Counted from the first letter of the stretch, positions 41,061-50,809 are shown. The stretch: DNA of 64,000 nt from a beta proteobacterium MWH-UniP1 (GCA_036362785.1 CP143625.1:153401-217400); one strand, 5' to 3'. The notes: generated by a model from the sequence alone, not told the origin. Numbers and translations are program-made.

Positions 41061-42038
41061 ATGTTTAACAAACCCAAGAAGTTACTCGCCGCACTGCTGG
41101 GCTTTGGATTCATCGTTCCGATCGCACCAGTGTTTGCGCAGGATTACCCCACAAAGCCCGTGCGAGTCATCATTGGCTTTAAGGCTGGCGGCGCAGTCGA
41201 CACAGTCGCGCGTACCGTGGGCGCAGCCCTGTCTCAGCAGCTGGGCCAGCCCTTTGTGGTGGAATACCGGCCCGGTGCTGCGACCAACATCGCGATCCGG
41301 ACCCTGACCGACGCTGCACCCGATGGTCACACCATCATGCTCACGGCCAACAATGCCGCGATTAACCCCGCGCTTTTTAACCCACCCCCGTTTGACCCTG
41401 AAAAAGATTTCGTTCCGGTCTCTCTCGTGGGCCGCGTGCCAGTGGTGATTGCAGCCAACACCAGTTTTCCCGTGAACACGCCGGCAGAACTTGTGAAGCA
41501 GGCCAAAGCCAAACCCGACACCATCAGCTTCGGCAGCCCTGGCAACGCCTCCACCCCCCACTTGGCTGTTGAGCTCTTTGCAAGTGCTGCCGGCATCAAA
41601 CTTCGGCATGTGCCTTACCAAGGTGGGGCCACGGCCATTACCGATGTCCTCGGCAACCATATTCCTTTGGTGGCAACCAACGCATTAGAAGTCTCACCCC
41701 ATGCCACGGCTGGCCGGCTCAAGGTATTGGCCGCACTGAGTGCCCAGCGCATCCCGACCATGCCCAACGTGCCGACCATCGCTGAATCGGGTTACCCAGG
41801 CTTTGAAGCGTCGGTCTGGTACGGCTTTATCGCACCCAAGGGCACGCCCCCTGCAGTGGTGAAAAAACTCCACGCCGAGATCCAAAAGGCATTGGCGACA
41901 GACGAGGTGAAAGCCCGTATGACCCAGGTGGGCGGTGTGGTAAGCCTGGGCAGCATTGATATGTTTGCCAACCTGCTGCGGTCTGAGCGGGCCCGTTATG
42001 CCAAGCTAATCAAAGAAGCCAATATCAAGCCCGAGTAG
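41061..42038 (+). CDS. Bug-family (TctC-like) periplasmic substrate-binding protein
   Basis: 325-residue tripartite-tricarboxylate-type receptor. ATG 41061 has a GGAGA site. The signal peptide (KKLLAALLGFGFIVPIAPVF, cleavage after AQA) is followed by DYPTKPVRVIIGFKAGGAVD, the typical Bug start, then GSPGNASTPHLAVELFASAA and VPYQGGATAITDVLGNHIPL. Such proteins bind carboxylic acids; many are orphan receptors with no transporter next to them, as here. A neighbour linkage with ligJ would suggest an aromatic or dicarboxylic acid ligand, but this is speculative. Confidence 0.9.
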   Translation: MFNKPKKLLAALLGFGFIVPIAPVFAQDYPTKPVRVIIGFKAGGAVDTVARTVGAALSQQLGQPFVVEYRPGAATNIAIRTLTDAAPDGHTIMLTANNAAINPALFNPPPFDPEKDFVPVSLVGRVPVVIAANTSFPVNTPAELVKQAKAKPDTISFGSPGNASTPHLAVELFASAAGIKLRHVPYQGGATAITDVLGNHIPLVATNALEVSPHATAGRLKVLAALSAQRIPTMPNVPTIAESGYPGFEASVWYGFIAPKGTPPAVVKKLHAEIQKALATDEVKARMTQVGGVVSLGSIDMFANLLRSERARYAKLIKEANIKPE

Positions 42039-42043
42039 GGTAA

Positions 42044-42679
42044 TTAAATGTAATGAGCAACGGTCGTCATGACCTTGCCGCTGGCTCGCATCAAGGCCTG
42101 TACTGGCCCGGGCAGGTCTGCACCGCCGTGATTAAGCGCAGTGTCACGGTGCTTAATCTCATCGATCTTCATCTGCTCAATCACCGCCTTGGATGCCTCA
42201 TCGGCCTGCGGAATGCGCGACATATGCTCCATCAGGTGTTGCTCCACCTGCCGCTCAGTCTCGGCCAGAAAGCCCAGGCTGATGCGGTCGCCCAGGCGGC
42301 CGGCAACAGCGCCAATGGCAAAGGCACCCACATACCAAAAGGGCGACAGAATGGATGTACGGCTGCCCAGGGCCTCAATACGTTTAGCCGTCCAGTTCAG
42401 GTGGTCGGCCTCTTCCACGGCGGCCTCGTGCAGCAGCTTGGCCATTTCAGGGGTTTTGGCGGTGAGCGCCTGGCCCTGGTAAAGCGCCTGTGCCGCCACT
42501 TCACCGGAATGATTCACCCGCATGAGTGCTGCAGCTAATTTGCGTTCCGTATCGGTGAGATCAGCCTCTGGAATGTTCTTCGCAGGATAGGGCCGGCTGC
42601 TGGGCGGCGTGGTCGCGACCGACCGCAAAAAGTTGTCGGCAGCGTTTAAAAATTGGTCAATCGGATTAAGAGTTCGCAT
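42044..42679 (-). CDS. coq7: Ubiquinone hydroxylase Coq7 (demethoxyubiquinone monooxygenase)
   Basis: 211-residue di-iron hydroxylase for the C6 step of ubiquinone synthesis, replacing UbiF in many betaproteobacteria. Di-iron ligands are visible in MRVNHSGEVAAQALY (E), EAAVEEADHLNWTAKRIEAL (EExxH), and TERQVEQHLMEHM and MKIDEIKHRDTAL near the C-terminus, a duplicated four-helix pattern. It is transcribed convergently with the Bug receptor gene, 6 bp apart. Together with ubiE, ubiJ and the UbiH-like gene this gives a dispersed ubiquinone pathway. Confidence 0.93.
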   Translation of the reverse strand: MRTLNPIDQFLNAADNFLRSVATTPPSSRPYPAKNIPEADLTDTERKLAAALMRVNHSGEVAAQALYQGQALTAKTPEMAKLLHEAAVEEADHLNWTAKRIEALGSRTSILSPFWYVGAFAIGAVAGRLGDRISLGFLAETERQVEQHLMEHMSRIPQADEASKAVIEQMKIDEIKHRDTALNHGGADLPGPVQALMRASGKVMTTVAHYI

Positions 42680-42722
42680 AGTGGGGTGAATGATCTAAAA
42701 ATTCCCGTGACTGGGGTTTGAT

Positions 42723-43937
42723 CTAGGTTAAATAACGCTTCGTCAGCAGCTGCCAAAACGTGGCGCCAATCGGAATCAGATCGTCATTAAAGTCATAACT
42801 GGGGTTATGCAGCGCGCAGGGCCCAAGGCCATGGCCGCGGGCACGGTGCAGACCATCTAAGTCTCCGTTGCCCAGAAAAATATAGGCGCCGGGCCTTTCT
42901 AAAAGCATGTAGGCAAAGTCTTCTGCGCCCATAGTGGGCTCCACCGACCGCTGCACCATGGGTTCACCCACAATTTCAGCAGCCACATCAGCTGCAAACA
43001 TGGCCTCGGTTGCGTGGTTGATGGTGGGTGGATAGCTGCGAATAAATTCAAAATCAGCATGGGCGTTAAAGGCCGGCGGCAGCTGATTGCAGATGCGCCG
43101 CATGCCGTTTTCAATCGTATCCAGTGCACCTGTTGAAAAGGTACGCACGGTGCCCTTCATCACACAGGTATCGGGAATGACGTTAACCGCTTCGCCCGCA
43201 TTGATCTGAGTGACCGAAATTACCGTGGCATCAATTGGCTTGGTCTCGCGAGAGACCAGGCTCTGAAAAGCCTGAATCAGGTGGCTCGCAATCAGCACAG
43301 GGTCGACGCCCAAATGGGGCATCGCCGCATGGGCACCCTTGCCCTTGAGCGTGATTTCAAATTCGTTGCTAGAGGCCATTATTGGCCCAGGGTTTATGCC
43401 AAATTCTCCAACCCGCAGACCTGGCCAGTTGTGAATCGCAAACACCGCGTCACAGGGGAAGCGCTCAAACAAACCATCATCAATCATGGTCTTGGCGCCA
43501 CCACCACCTTCTTCAGCAGGCTGGAAAATAAAGACCACAGTGCCGGCGAAATCACGGTCCATCGACAATGCTTTGGCAGCCGCAAGCAATGTTGCGGTAT
43601 GGCCATCATGGCCGCAGGCGTGCATCTTGCCGTGGTGTTTGCTGGCATGCTCAAAGGTGTTGAGCTCAGACATGGGCAGGGCGTCCATATCCGCCCGAAG
43701 CCCAATCATTTTTTTCTGCGCAGTTGGGGCAACAGGTTTGCTTCCCCGCAGCACGCCAACCACCCCAGTCTTGCCAATACCGGTGTGGACCTCGTCTACG
43801 CCATAAGCCTGCAGCTCATTGGCCACTAGTTCAGCTGTGCGGTGCTCCTCGAACCGCAGCTCGGGGTGGGCGTGAATGTCGCGGCGAATCGCCCGAATGG
43901 GGCCAATAATGCCGCTAATGGCGTCAGGGATTTTCAT
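42723..43937 (-). CDS. M20 family amidohydrolase (hippurate hydrolase-like)
   Basis: 404-residue metallo-amidohydrolase. The metal site pattern is seen in ACGHDGHTATLLAAAKAL, PAEEGGGGAKTMIDDGLF and in HNPSYDFNDDLIP near the end; the central dimerisation domain (about 190-300) has LKGKGAHAAMPHLGVDPV. Members hydrolyse N-acyl amino acids or hippurate, or IAA conjugates; exact substrate is undetermined. ATG 43937 is preceded by 72 bp to dnaE, whose stop is downstream on the same strand. Confidence 0.9.
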   Translation of the reverse strand: MKIPDAISGIIGPIRAIRRDIHAHPELRFEEHRTAELVANELQAYGVDEVHTGIGKTGVVGVLRGSKPVAPTAQKKMIGLRADMDALPMSELNTFEHASKHHGKMHACGHDGHTATLLAAAKALSMDRDFAGTVVFIFQPAEEGGGGAKTMIDDGLFERFPCDAVFAIHNWPGLRVGEFGINPGPIMASSNEFEITLKGKGAHAAMPHLGVDPVLIASHLIQAFQSLVSRETKPIDATVISVTQINAGEAVNVIPDTCVMKGTVRTFSTGALDTIENGMRRICNQLPPAFNAHADFEFIRSYPPTINHATEAMFAADVAAEIVGEPMVQRSVEPTMGAEDFAYMLLERPGAYIFLGNGDLDGLHRARGHGLGPCALHNPSYDFNDDLIPIGATFWQLLTKRYLT

Positions 43938-44009
43938 GGTTTGATTCTAGTCTGCCGGCACTTGTACCGGCTATCAGGGCAACACCTGAAATACACGTTT
44001 TACAGCGAT

Positions 44010-47000
44010 TTAACGGTATAAAACCTCGACCGATTCTTGGGGGAAATGTTCCCCAAGGGTGCGCAGCAATTCCTCTTCTGGCCGCACCCGCCAGTCTTCA
44101 GGCAACTGAATATCGCATTCGGCGTTGTTACGCAGCATCCGAATTACGATCGGGCAGCCCTGCTGCGGTGCCCGCCAGGGCTCGAGCAGGCTGCGCAGCT
44201 TCTGGGTCACGCTAGCCCCGTTATGGTTGCCGTTTCCCACCTTGCCAGCCGAGACATTACCGCCACCGCTGCCCATGCCGTTGGGGTCAATTCTTAAACG
44301 AATGCCAAGAGAAAATTTCATGCGGGCCTCGCCCAGGGTCAGAATCTCAGATGCTGCCCCGCGATAGCCGCCAGAAAAGTCGTCGTTTTCAATTCGGGCG
44401 CAGACAATCAGCGGCTCATCGACCTTGATCGAATGCCGGTTCTTATCCCAAAGCTCGGTGAAGACCGTAATCTCAAGCTTGGCGGTGCCATCATCAATCT
44501 CAACAATCCGCATCATGCCGCGCTTGGTCATTTGGGCGCGGCTGGCGCTCACAATGCCCGTGACCCATACCGGGTCACGCCCCGGTGTGATGCGATTCAG
44601 CGGTGTCGAAACAAAGCGGCGAATCTCAGCGGCATACGGTGTAAACAGATGCCCAGAGAAACAAAACCCAAGGGCCTGCTTTTCTTCTAAGAGTCGCTGC
44701 CGCTCATTCCATGGCGCGACCTTTGGCATCTCAATGGCCTGTGTCTCGGCACCCATGGATTCGAAAAGACCACCTTGGTGGGCACTGGCCTGTGCTTGGT
44801 CAGCAGCTTGAATGGCTAACGGAACAGTGGCCAGGACCTGCGCACGGTTGTTATGCAATCGATCAAAGGCGCCTGCCTTGACCAACGCTTCAATTGAGCG
44901 GCGGTTCACCACGCGTCGATCAATGCGGCTGCAGAAATCAAAAATATCTTTAAACGGTCCGTCTTGTCGGCGTGCGGCCAGAATGTTCATGACCGCGTTT
45001 TCACCCACTCCACGAAGTGCGCCCAAGCCATATTGAATCTGAAGTGATCTGGCCTCGCGATCAGGCGTATCCAATGCGTTGTCGGCTGCTGATTGAGTAC
45101 CCGCCACCGGCTTTGTTGGCGCCACACGCACGGGTTCAAATCGATAGTTCGACGAATTGATATCGGGTGCCAAGACCTTGACACCATTGGCACGGGCATC
45201 GGCCATAAAAAACGCCACCTTGTCGGTGTCGTCCATATCGGCCGACAGCGTGGCGGCCATGAATTCCGCAGTGTGGTGGGCTTTCAGCCACGCGGTCTGA
45301 TACGTCAGCACGGCGTAAGCGGCCGTGTGGGATTTGTTAAAGCCGTACTCGGCAAACATCTCCATTAAATCAAATAGCCGGGTGGCAAGCGCTTGGGTGT
45401 GGCCTTTTTCTAGCGCGCCTTTGATGAAGATTTCACGCTGCTGGGCCATTTCTTCAGGCTTTTTCTTGCCCATAGCCCGGCGCAGCAGGTCAGCGCCACC
45501 CAGTGAATAGCCCGCAATGATCTGGGCAATCTGCATCACCTGTTCCTGATACACGATCACGCCATAGGTGGGCGATAAGCAGTCTTTCAGTGACTCATGA
45601 AAGTAGTCAATTGGCTGTTCACCACGTTTGCGCTTGATGAAGTCATCCACCATGCCTGAGTTCAGCGGGCCTGGCCGATAGAGCGCGAGCACAGCAATGA
45701 TGTCTTCAAAACGGTCTGGCTGAAGTTTGGCCAGAAGTTTTTTCATGCCGTCCGATTCCACCTGGAAAATCGCGGTGGTATTGGCATCACGTAGCACCTG
45801 ATAGGCAGCGGGGTCATCAAAGCCGTCTAATTCACGCAGCGTCAAATGCCGATCGGGGTTGAGCCCATTGATGTAGTCCACCGCCATTTGAATAATGGTC
45901 AGGTTGCGCAGTCCCAGGAAGTCAAACTTCACCAGACCTGCCGCTTCCACGTCGTCTTTGTCATACATCGACACCACGCCATCATCTTCCGATGCGCCGG
46001 GCGCCTGATAAAGCGGGCAGAAGTCTGTGAGTTTCCCTGGGGCGATCAACACACCACCGGCGTGCATGCCCACGTTACGGGTCAGATCTTCAAGCGGCGC
46101 AGCCAGCGCAAAAAGCTCGCGGACTTCGTCCTCTTTTTGTTCACGTTCCGCAAGAATGGGTTCTTCTTTTTTCGCGGCCTCTAGTGACAGTGGTTTGTTC
46201 TGGACCACTGGAATCAGTTTTGAGAGCTGATCGCAGAAGTTATACGGCAGATCGAGCACGCGGCCCGCATCGCGAATCACGGCTTTCGATGCCATGGTGC
46301 CAAAGGTCACAATCTGGCTGACTGCATCTTTACCGTATTTGCTGCGCACGTAATCAATCACCTTGTAGCGATTGTCTTGGCAGAAATCGATATCAAAGTC
46401 GGGCATGGACACCCGCTCTGGATTTAGGAAGCGCTCAAACAGCAGGGCATACGAAATGGGGTCTAAGTCTGTAATGCCCAGGCTATAGGCCACCAGCGAT
46501 CCCGCACCAGAGCCCCGGCCAGGCCCCACGGGCACACCATTGCGCTTGGCCCAGTTAATAAAGTCCGCCACGATCAAGAAGTAGCCCGGAAAGCCCATCT
46601 CAATAATCGTCTTGATTTCCAAATCCAGTCGGGCCCGATAGGCAGGCTCGTGTTCAGCACGAATGGATTCTGTGGGGTAGCGCTCAATCAGTCGAGCATC
46701 CAACCCCGCATGGGCGGAGATTCGCAAATACTCTTCCAGAGTTTCGCCATTGGGCGTTGGAAACTGGGGCAGCTGTGGCTTGCCCAATTGCAGGGTGACG
46801 TTACAGCGTTGTGCAATCTCCAGCGTGTTCTCTATGGCCTGTGGAATATCGGCAAACTTTTCCAGCATCTCTTCTTGCGATAAGAAATACTGTTGTTCCG
46901 TAAAACGCCGTTGGCGGCGGCCGCTGGCCAGTGTTTCGCCTTCGGCGATACAGACCCGGGCCTCGTGTGAGCGGAAGTCTTCTGGGTGAATGAACTGCAC

Positions 47001-47738
47001 TGGGTGGGTGGCCACGACTGGTAATTCCAGTGCAGTGGCAAGCGCTACGGCCTGGCGCAGGTATTGTTCTTCCCCGGGCAGGCCAGCCCGCTGAATCTCA
47101 ATGTAAAACCGATCACCAAAGGCAGCAATATATTTTTTAGCGACCAATTCGGCCTTGTTTGGCCCTTTGGCAGCAGTCTTTCCAGAGGCACTGGCTTTGC
47201 TCTTTTGTAGTGCGTCGGCAAGCTCACCCTGGGGCCCGCCGGATAGTGCAATCAGGCCGCTGGCCAGTGTGAGCGTGTTGGGTTTTTTCGAAGTGGTTTT
47301 TTCTGGCGGCGCTTTTTCCGCCAATGATTTTTCGGTTAACTCGGGAGCAGCGGCAGCCGCATCAATCGGTTCGTTAAACCATTCCAACAAAATCTCGCCG
47401 CGGTCGCGATAACTGTTTTTTAGCCAGGCCCGGCTAATCAGTTCACACAGGTTCTTATAGCCCTGCTCGTTTTGCACCAAGAGCAGCAGCCGATAGGGCC
47501 GGTCCCGCTCGGATTCATTGGTGATCCAGACATCGGCACCCAAAATGGGTTTCACTCCCGCACTGCGGGCGGCCTTGTAAAACTTGATATAGGCAAAGGT
47601 GTTGCCCAAATCAGTAATGGCCAGTGCCGGTTGGCCGTCTTCTGCAGCTCGCTGGACCGCTGCATCCAAGCGGACAATGCCGTCCACAATCGAGTATTCC
47701 GAGTGCAGCCGAAGATGGATAAAACGGGGGGCAGTCAT
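44010..47738 (-). CDS. dnaE: DNA polymerase III subunit alpha
   Basis: Replicative polymerase of 1242 residues from ATG 47738 (MTAPRFIHLRLHSEYSIVDG). The N-terminal PHP domain (to about 300) carries HSEYSIVD, and the polymerase catalytic aspartates are in PDFDIDFCQDN; the third lies in VKFDFLGLRNLTII. A helix-hairpin-helix and an OB-fold (DPVWVTGIVSASRAQMTKRG) complete the protein. Relative to E. coli (1160) it has an extra Lys/Glu/Pro-rich insert around residues 125-180 in the PHP region. It is of the DnaE1 type. Confidence 0.96.
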   Translation of the reverse strand: MTAPRFIHLRLHSEYSIVDGIVRLDAAVQRAAEDGQPALAITDLGNTFAYIKFYKAARSAGVKPILGADVWITNESERDRPYRLLLLVQNEQGYKNLCELISRAWLKNSYRDRGEILLEWFNEPIDAAAAAPELTEKSLAEKAPPEKTTSKKPNTLTLASGLIALSGGPQGELADALQKSKASASGKTAAKGPNKAELVAKKYIAAFGDRFYIEIQRAGLPGEEQYLRQAVALATALELPVVATHPVQFIHPEDFRSHEARVCIAEGETLASGRRQRRFTEQQYFLSQEEMLEKFADIPQAIENTLEIAQRCNVTLQLGKPQLPQFPTPNGETLEEYLRISAHAGLDARLIERYPTESIRAEHEPAYRARLDLEIKTIIEMGFPGYFLIVADFINWAKRNGVPVGPGRGSGAGSLVAYSLGITDLDPISYALLFERFLNPERVSMPDFDIDFCQDNRYKVIDYVRSKYGKDAVSQIVTFGTMASKAVIRDAGRVLDLPYNFCDQLSKLIPVVQNKPLSLEAAKKEEPILAEREQKEDEVRELFALAAPLEDLTRNVGMHAGGVLIAPGKLTDFCPLYQAPGASEDDGVVSMYDKDDVEAAGLVKFDFLGLRNLTIIQMAVDYINGLNPDRHLTLRELDGFDDPAAYQVLRDANTTAIFQVESDGMKKLLAKLQPDRFEDIIAVLALYRPGPLNSGMVDDFIKRKRGEQPIDYFHESLKDCLSPTYGVIVYQEQVMQIAQIIAGYSLGGADLLRRAMGKKKPEEMAQQREIFIKGALEKGHTQALATRLFDLMEMFAEYGFNKSHTAAYAVLTYQTAWLKAHHTAEFMAATLSADMDDTDKVAFFMADARANGVKVLAPDINSSNYRFEPVRVAPTKPVAGTQSAADNALDTPDREARSLQIQYGLGALRGVGENAVMNILAARRQDGPFKDIFDFCSRIDRRVVNRRSIEALVKAGAFDRLHNNRAQVLATVPLAIQAADQAQASAHQGGLFESMGAETQAIEMPKVAPWNERQRLLEEKQALGFCFSGHLFTPYAAEIRRFVSTPLNRITPGRDPVWVTGIVSASRAQMTKRGMMRIVEIDDGTAKLEITVFTELWDKNRHSIKVDEPLIVCARIENDDFSGGYRGAASEILTLGEARMKFSLGIRLRIDPNGMGSGGGNVSAGKVGNGNHNGASVTQKLRSLLEPWRAPQQGCPIVIRMLRNNAECDIQLPEDWRVRPEEELLRTLGEHFPQESVEVLYR

Positions 47739-47886
47739 AGCCTGAATTTTCTCACGTTCCCCCGCCATCGACTTGTTAGGCCGCACTTACTGGGGAATGC
47801 CCGAATACGGGCGCAGACGGCTTGTGAAAGCCAACTGATTGACGTTTCGGCCTGCAAAAAAATCAAAATAGTTACAAAATTTGCAA

Positions 47887-48132
47887 ATGAAACTCAAACC
47901 CTTGGAAAGAGCCGGCCTGCACGCTCTGGGCGGCACGCTGTTTTTATTCTTGATTCCGATTGGCCTTGGCTATCAGTTCTTTGCAGGGGGTAGCGGCAGT
48001 ACGCTACTCACAATCGCAGTTTTGGTGCTTTCGACCATTAGCGCAATTGTTGGTGGGCTCTTCTTTTGGGCCGCCATGCTCTATTTGATTGCGCATAGCA
48101 AAGAACGCGTGGCGCAAAAAAACAAGCAATAA
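47887..48132 (+). CDS. Small two-helix membrane protein (81 aa)
   Basis: ATG 47887 is preferred over TTG 47881. Two hydrophobic helices (ALGGTLFLFLIPIGLGYQFF and TLLTIAVLVLSTISAIVG) are followed by a basic tail (HSKERVAQKNKQ). Divergent from dnaE; convergent with the Fic gene, 12 bp apart. Not a family I can name. Confidence 0.65.
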   Translation: MKLKPLERAGLHALGGTLFLFLIPIGLGYQFFAGGSGSTLLTIAVLVLSTISAIVGGLFFWAAMLYLIAHSKERVAQKNKQ

Positions 48133-48144
48133 GTTCAGGCGACT

Positions 48145-49293
48145 TCACTGCGAGAGCAGTTCAACATAGGCTTGATAGCTGTAGCTTCTGTTTTTTTTCT
48201 GACCTGTCATCTCAGTAACCATGCCCAGATCTTCCAGCACTTTAACGGCTGCTGTGGCGGTAGGAAAGCTGGTGTCGAGTTGCTGGCGAACGCGCTCAAT
48301 CGTGAAGCGCGGCATCATCGGCAACATCTCAAACAATCGGTAACTGGCCGGCCCCGCCTTTGGGGATTGCAGTAGGCGTTTACGGTCCGCTGCTACCAAA
48401 CTAGCCACTTCGATAATGCTGTGCTCTGCATCTGCCGCAGCCACGCACACGCCTTCTAAAAAGAAAGTTACCCAAGATTCCCAGTCGCCTTCGGTGCGAA
48501 TGTTTGACAGGCGGCGATAGTACTCGGCCTGGTGTTGTTTCAGGTAGCCGCTGAGGTACATCAGCGGTTCCGCAAGCAATCCCCAGTGCTCAAAAAGCGC
48601 TGCAATCAACAGCCGCCCAATGCGGCCATTGCCATCCAGAAAAGGGTGGATGGTTTCGAACTGGGCATGGATCAGCGCCACCTTCACCATTGGGGGTAAA
48701 TCGGCCGCACTGTTGTGAATGAATCGCTCCATGTCGGCCAGCAATTGGGGCACGTTTTCTGGCGGTGGCGGCACGAACACTGCGTTTCCAGGCCTTGTGC
48801 CACCAATCCAGTTTTGTGAGCGACGCAGTTCCCCCGGCTGTTTACCCGCACCTCGCACGCCATTGAGTAGCTGGCGATGTGCATCGCATAGCAGTCGCAC
48901 ACTAATCGGCAGCCCCTTGGGGTCACGCAACTGCTCTTGAACCAATCGGAAGGCTCGAAGGTAATTGGTGACTTCCTCTACATCGTCAGTGTTGCTCACC
49001 TTGAAGCCTGCTTCTTCGTCGAATAGATCGGTTAGGGTGGCCTGCGTGCCCTCAATCTGCGACGTGAGCAATGCTTCCTTGCGGATTGCGCTGTAAAGCA
49101 GCCAGTCGACAGAAGGGACCAAACCCGACACACCCGAGAGGCGCGCCAGCGCCATCTCCGCCTTGTGGTTCAGGTCCCGATAGACCTCTAATGCCAGGGT
49201 TGGATTTTTTGGGGGCAATGAATCAGGCACGAATGCGTTCACCGTCTCTCCCAGCGTGGTGGACTTTACGTAAACTCCTGTGAGCCGATTCAT
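48145..49293 (-). CDS. Fic family AMP/nucleotidyl transferase with N-terminal inhibitory helix
   Basis: 382 residues. The catalytic Fic motif is HPFLDGNGRIGR (His216). The self-inhibitory TSQIEGTQ (Thr77 to Gly82, Glu81) occupies the N-terminal Fic_N helix, making a class II self-inhibited Fic protein. The C-terminal 80 residues form a winged helix (PRFTIERVRQQLDTSFPTAT), so the protein likely binds DNA, perhaps its own operators. Fic proteins AMPylate protein targets; the target here is unknown. It is followed convergently by an 81-residue membrane protein gene. Confidence 0.92.
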   Translation of the reverse strand: MNRLTGVYVKSTTLGETVNAFVPDSLPPKNPTLALEVYRDLNHKAEMALARLSGVSGLVPSVDWLLYSAIRKEALLTSQIEGTQATLTDLFDEEAGFKVSNTDDVEEVTNYLRAFRLVQEQLRDPKGLPISVRLLCDAHRQLLNGVRGAGKQPGELRRSQNWIGGTRPGNAVFVPPPPENVPQLLADMERFIHNSAADLPPMVKVALIHAQFETIHPFLDGNGRIGRLLIAALFEHWGLLAEPLMYLSGYLKQHQAEYYRRLSNIRTEGDWESWVTFFLEGVCVAAADAEHSIIEVASLVAADRKRLLQSPKAGPASYRLFEMLPMMPRFTIERVRQQLDTSFPTATAAVKVLEDLGMVTEMTGQKKNRSYSYQAYVELLSQ

Positions 49294-49303
49294 AGCTAAA
49301 CCC

Positions 49304-49374
49304 TCTTTAATTCACCCTCCCAATATTAAAGACCTCTTTAATTTAAATCAATCAAATTAAAAATGTCTTTAATT
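49304..49374. promoter_or_regulatory. Periodic TCTTTAATT operators upstream of fic
   Basis: TCTTTAATT occurs at 49304, 49335 and 49366, exactly 31 bp apart. The middle copy forms a perfect palindrome ATTAAAGA-CC-TCTTTAAT (49325-49342); the third has one mismatch (ATTAAAAA-TG-TCTTTAAT). They begin 11 bp from the fic start, and the Fic winged-helix domain is a plausible autoregulator. Confidence 0.65.
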
Positions 49375-49460
49375 TGAGCATGGACGAAACAAGGCTTTTC
49401 GACAGCCTTTGTCGTGTTGAACTCTAGGATTTTGTTAAAAATGGGAGCTTAAAAAAGCGT

Positions 49461-49545
49461 TGGTGCCGAGGGTCGGACTCGAACCGACACGCCTTGCGGC
49501 ACCGGATTTTGAGTCCGGCGCGTCTACCAGTTCCACCACCCCGGC
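49461..49545 (-). tRNA. tRNA-Leu (CAA)
   Basis: 85-nt class II tRNA with encoded CCA. Acceptor GCCGGGG pairs with CCTCGGC (one G-U), the anticodon loop CTCAAAA reads CAA, and a long variable arm GGTGCCGCAAGGC follows. It lies between fic and the bioM gene. Confidence 0.96.
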
Positions 49546-49575
49546 ACGGGAAGGAAGACCGATAGTATACCGGCT

Positions 49576-50211
49576 GTGGAACTAGATCGCATCTCGCTCG
49601 CCCGTGACCAGACTCAGGTCTTCTCTGGCTTATCGCTGAAGCTTGATGAGCCCAGAATTGGCCTGATTGGCCCCAATGGCTCGGGCAAGAGTTCGCTTCT
49701 TCGGGTCATCAAGGGGCTTCTAAAGCCCCAATCTGGCCAGATCACGGGCTTGCCAAATCAGGTCGGATTTGTCTTCCAAAACCCAGACCATCAGATTCTG
49801 TTCCCCACCGTGATGGAAGAGCTCTGCTTTGGCCGAACTGAGCAGGGCGAGTCGCCAGACGCAGCTGCTCAAGCAGCCAAGGCCTTGCTAGATCAGCATG
49901 GCATGGCTCACTTATTGAACAAAGCCACCCATGAACTGAGTGATGGCCAAAAGCAGCTGATCTGCATTTTTTCCGTGCTGATGGACGGGGCCCAGACTCT
50001 GCTCTTTGATGAGCCCTGTGCCAGCCTGGATCGCCGCACCAGCCAGTTGGTGATGCGGGTGATTCTCGATCTACCGCAGCAGGTCATATTCGCAACCCAC
50101 GACCTGTCGCTGATTGAAGAATTTGATCGCGTCATCTGGCTGGAGTCTGGGGAAGTGCGGGCAGACGGCAAACCCGCTGAGGTCATCCCTGCCTACCGGG
50201 CGAGCACTTAG
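49576..50211 (+). CDS. bioM: Biotin ECF transporter ATPase BioM
   Basis: 211-residue compact ABC ATPase of energy-coupling-factor type: Walker A GPNGSGKSS, Q loop VFQNPDHQILF, signature LSDGQKQ and Walker B TLLFDEP, then D loop SLD and H-loop THD. The FQNPDHQ motif is typical of CbiO/EcfA. GTG start 49576. bioN starts 4 bp after its stop and bioY overlaps bioN, so a bioMNY transporter operon is clear. It powers biotin uptake with T component BioN and substrate component BioY. Confidence 0.93.
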   Translation: MELDRISLARDQTQVFSGLSLKLDEPRIGLIGPNGSGKSSLLRVIKGLLKPQSGQITGLPNQVGFVFQNPDHQILFPTVMEELCFGRTEQGESPDAAAQAAKALLDQHGMAHLLNKATHELSDGQKQLICIFSVLMDGAQTLLFDEPCASLDRRTSQLVMRVILDLPQQVIFATHDLSLIEEFDRVIWLESGEVRADGKPAEVIPAYRAST

Positions 50212-50215
50212 CCAA

Positions 50216-50809
50216 ATGATCTCTCTCTACATTTCTCAACCAACTTGGCTACATAAATGGCGTGCTGGCGCAAAGCTTTTGATGTTGGCGGCCTGTTCGA
50301 TCGCAGTACTGCCAGTGGGTGATTGGAGGGTCTTGCTAGCAGGCTGTGCGGCGGTAAGCCTCGTCTACATCAGCCTGGGCCGTGTCGGCCTCAATCGCTG
50401 GTTGGCATTGCGGGCTCTATTGTTTTTGATCCTTGGTCTGGGGGTGTTTCAGGCCTTAGTCATGACTTGGCAAGACGGACTTCTATCTGTTTTTCGAATT
50501 CTTTTTATGGTGATGTTGGCAGATCTAGTCACCGCAACCACGCCCATGCAGGACATGATTCGGGCGGTGATGCCAGTCTTAAAGCCCTTGTCGGTGCTTG
50601 GCCTAAAACCTGACCGTCTTGCCCTGGCCGTTGCCTTGGTCATTCGTTTTGTACCGGTGTTGTTTGCCCAGTGGCAATCCCAGAGTGATGCCTGGCGGGC
50701 TCGCTCAAATCGCTCGCCAGGAATTAAACTCTTTGCACCCTTCATGTCCGAGGCGCTCAAGCGCACTGATCAAATTGCAGAATCCATTGCCGCCAGAAAA
50801 ATCCGCTGA
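50216..50809 (+). CDS. bioN: Biotin ECF transporter T component BioN
   Basis: 197-residue EcfT-like membrane protein with about five helices. The Ala-Arg motifs that couple to the ATPase are AWRARSNRSPG and the terminal SIAARKIR. Start ATG 50216 follows bioM after 4 bp; upstream extensions are spurious. Family by position and motifs. Confidence 0.9.
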   Translation: MISLYISQPTWLHKWRAGAKLLMLAACSIAVLPVGDWRVLLAGCAAVSLVYISLGRVGLNRWLALRALLFLILGLGVFQALVMTWQDGLLSVFRILFMVMLADLVTATTPMQDMIRAVMPVLKPLSVLGLKPDRLALAVALVIRFVPVLFAQWQSQSDAWRARSNRSPGIKLFAPFMSEALKRTDQIAESIAARKIR

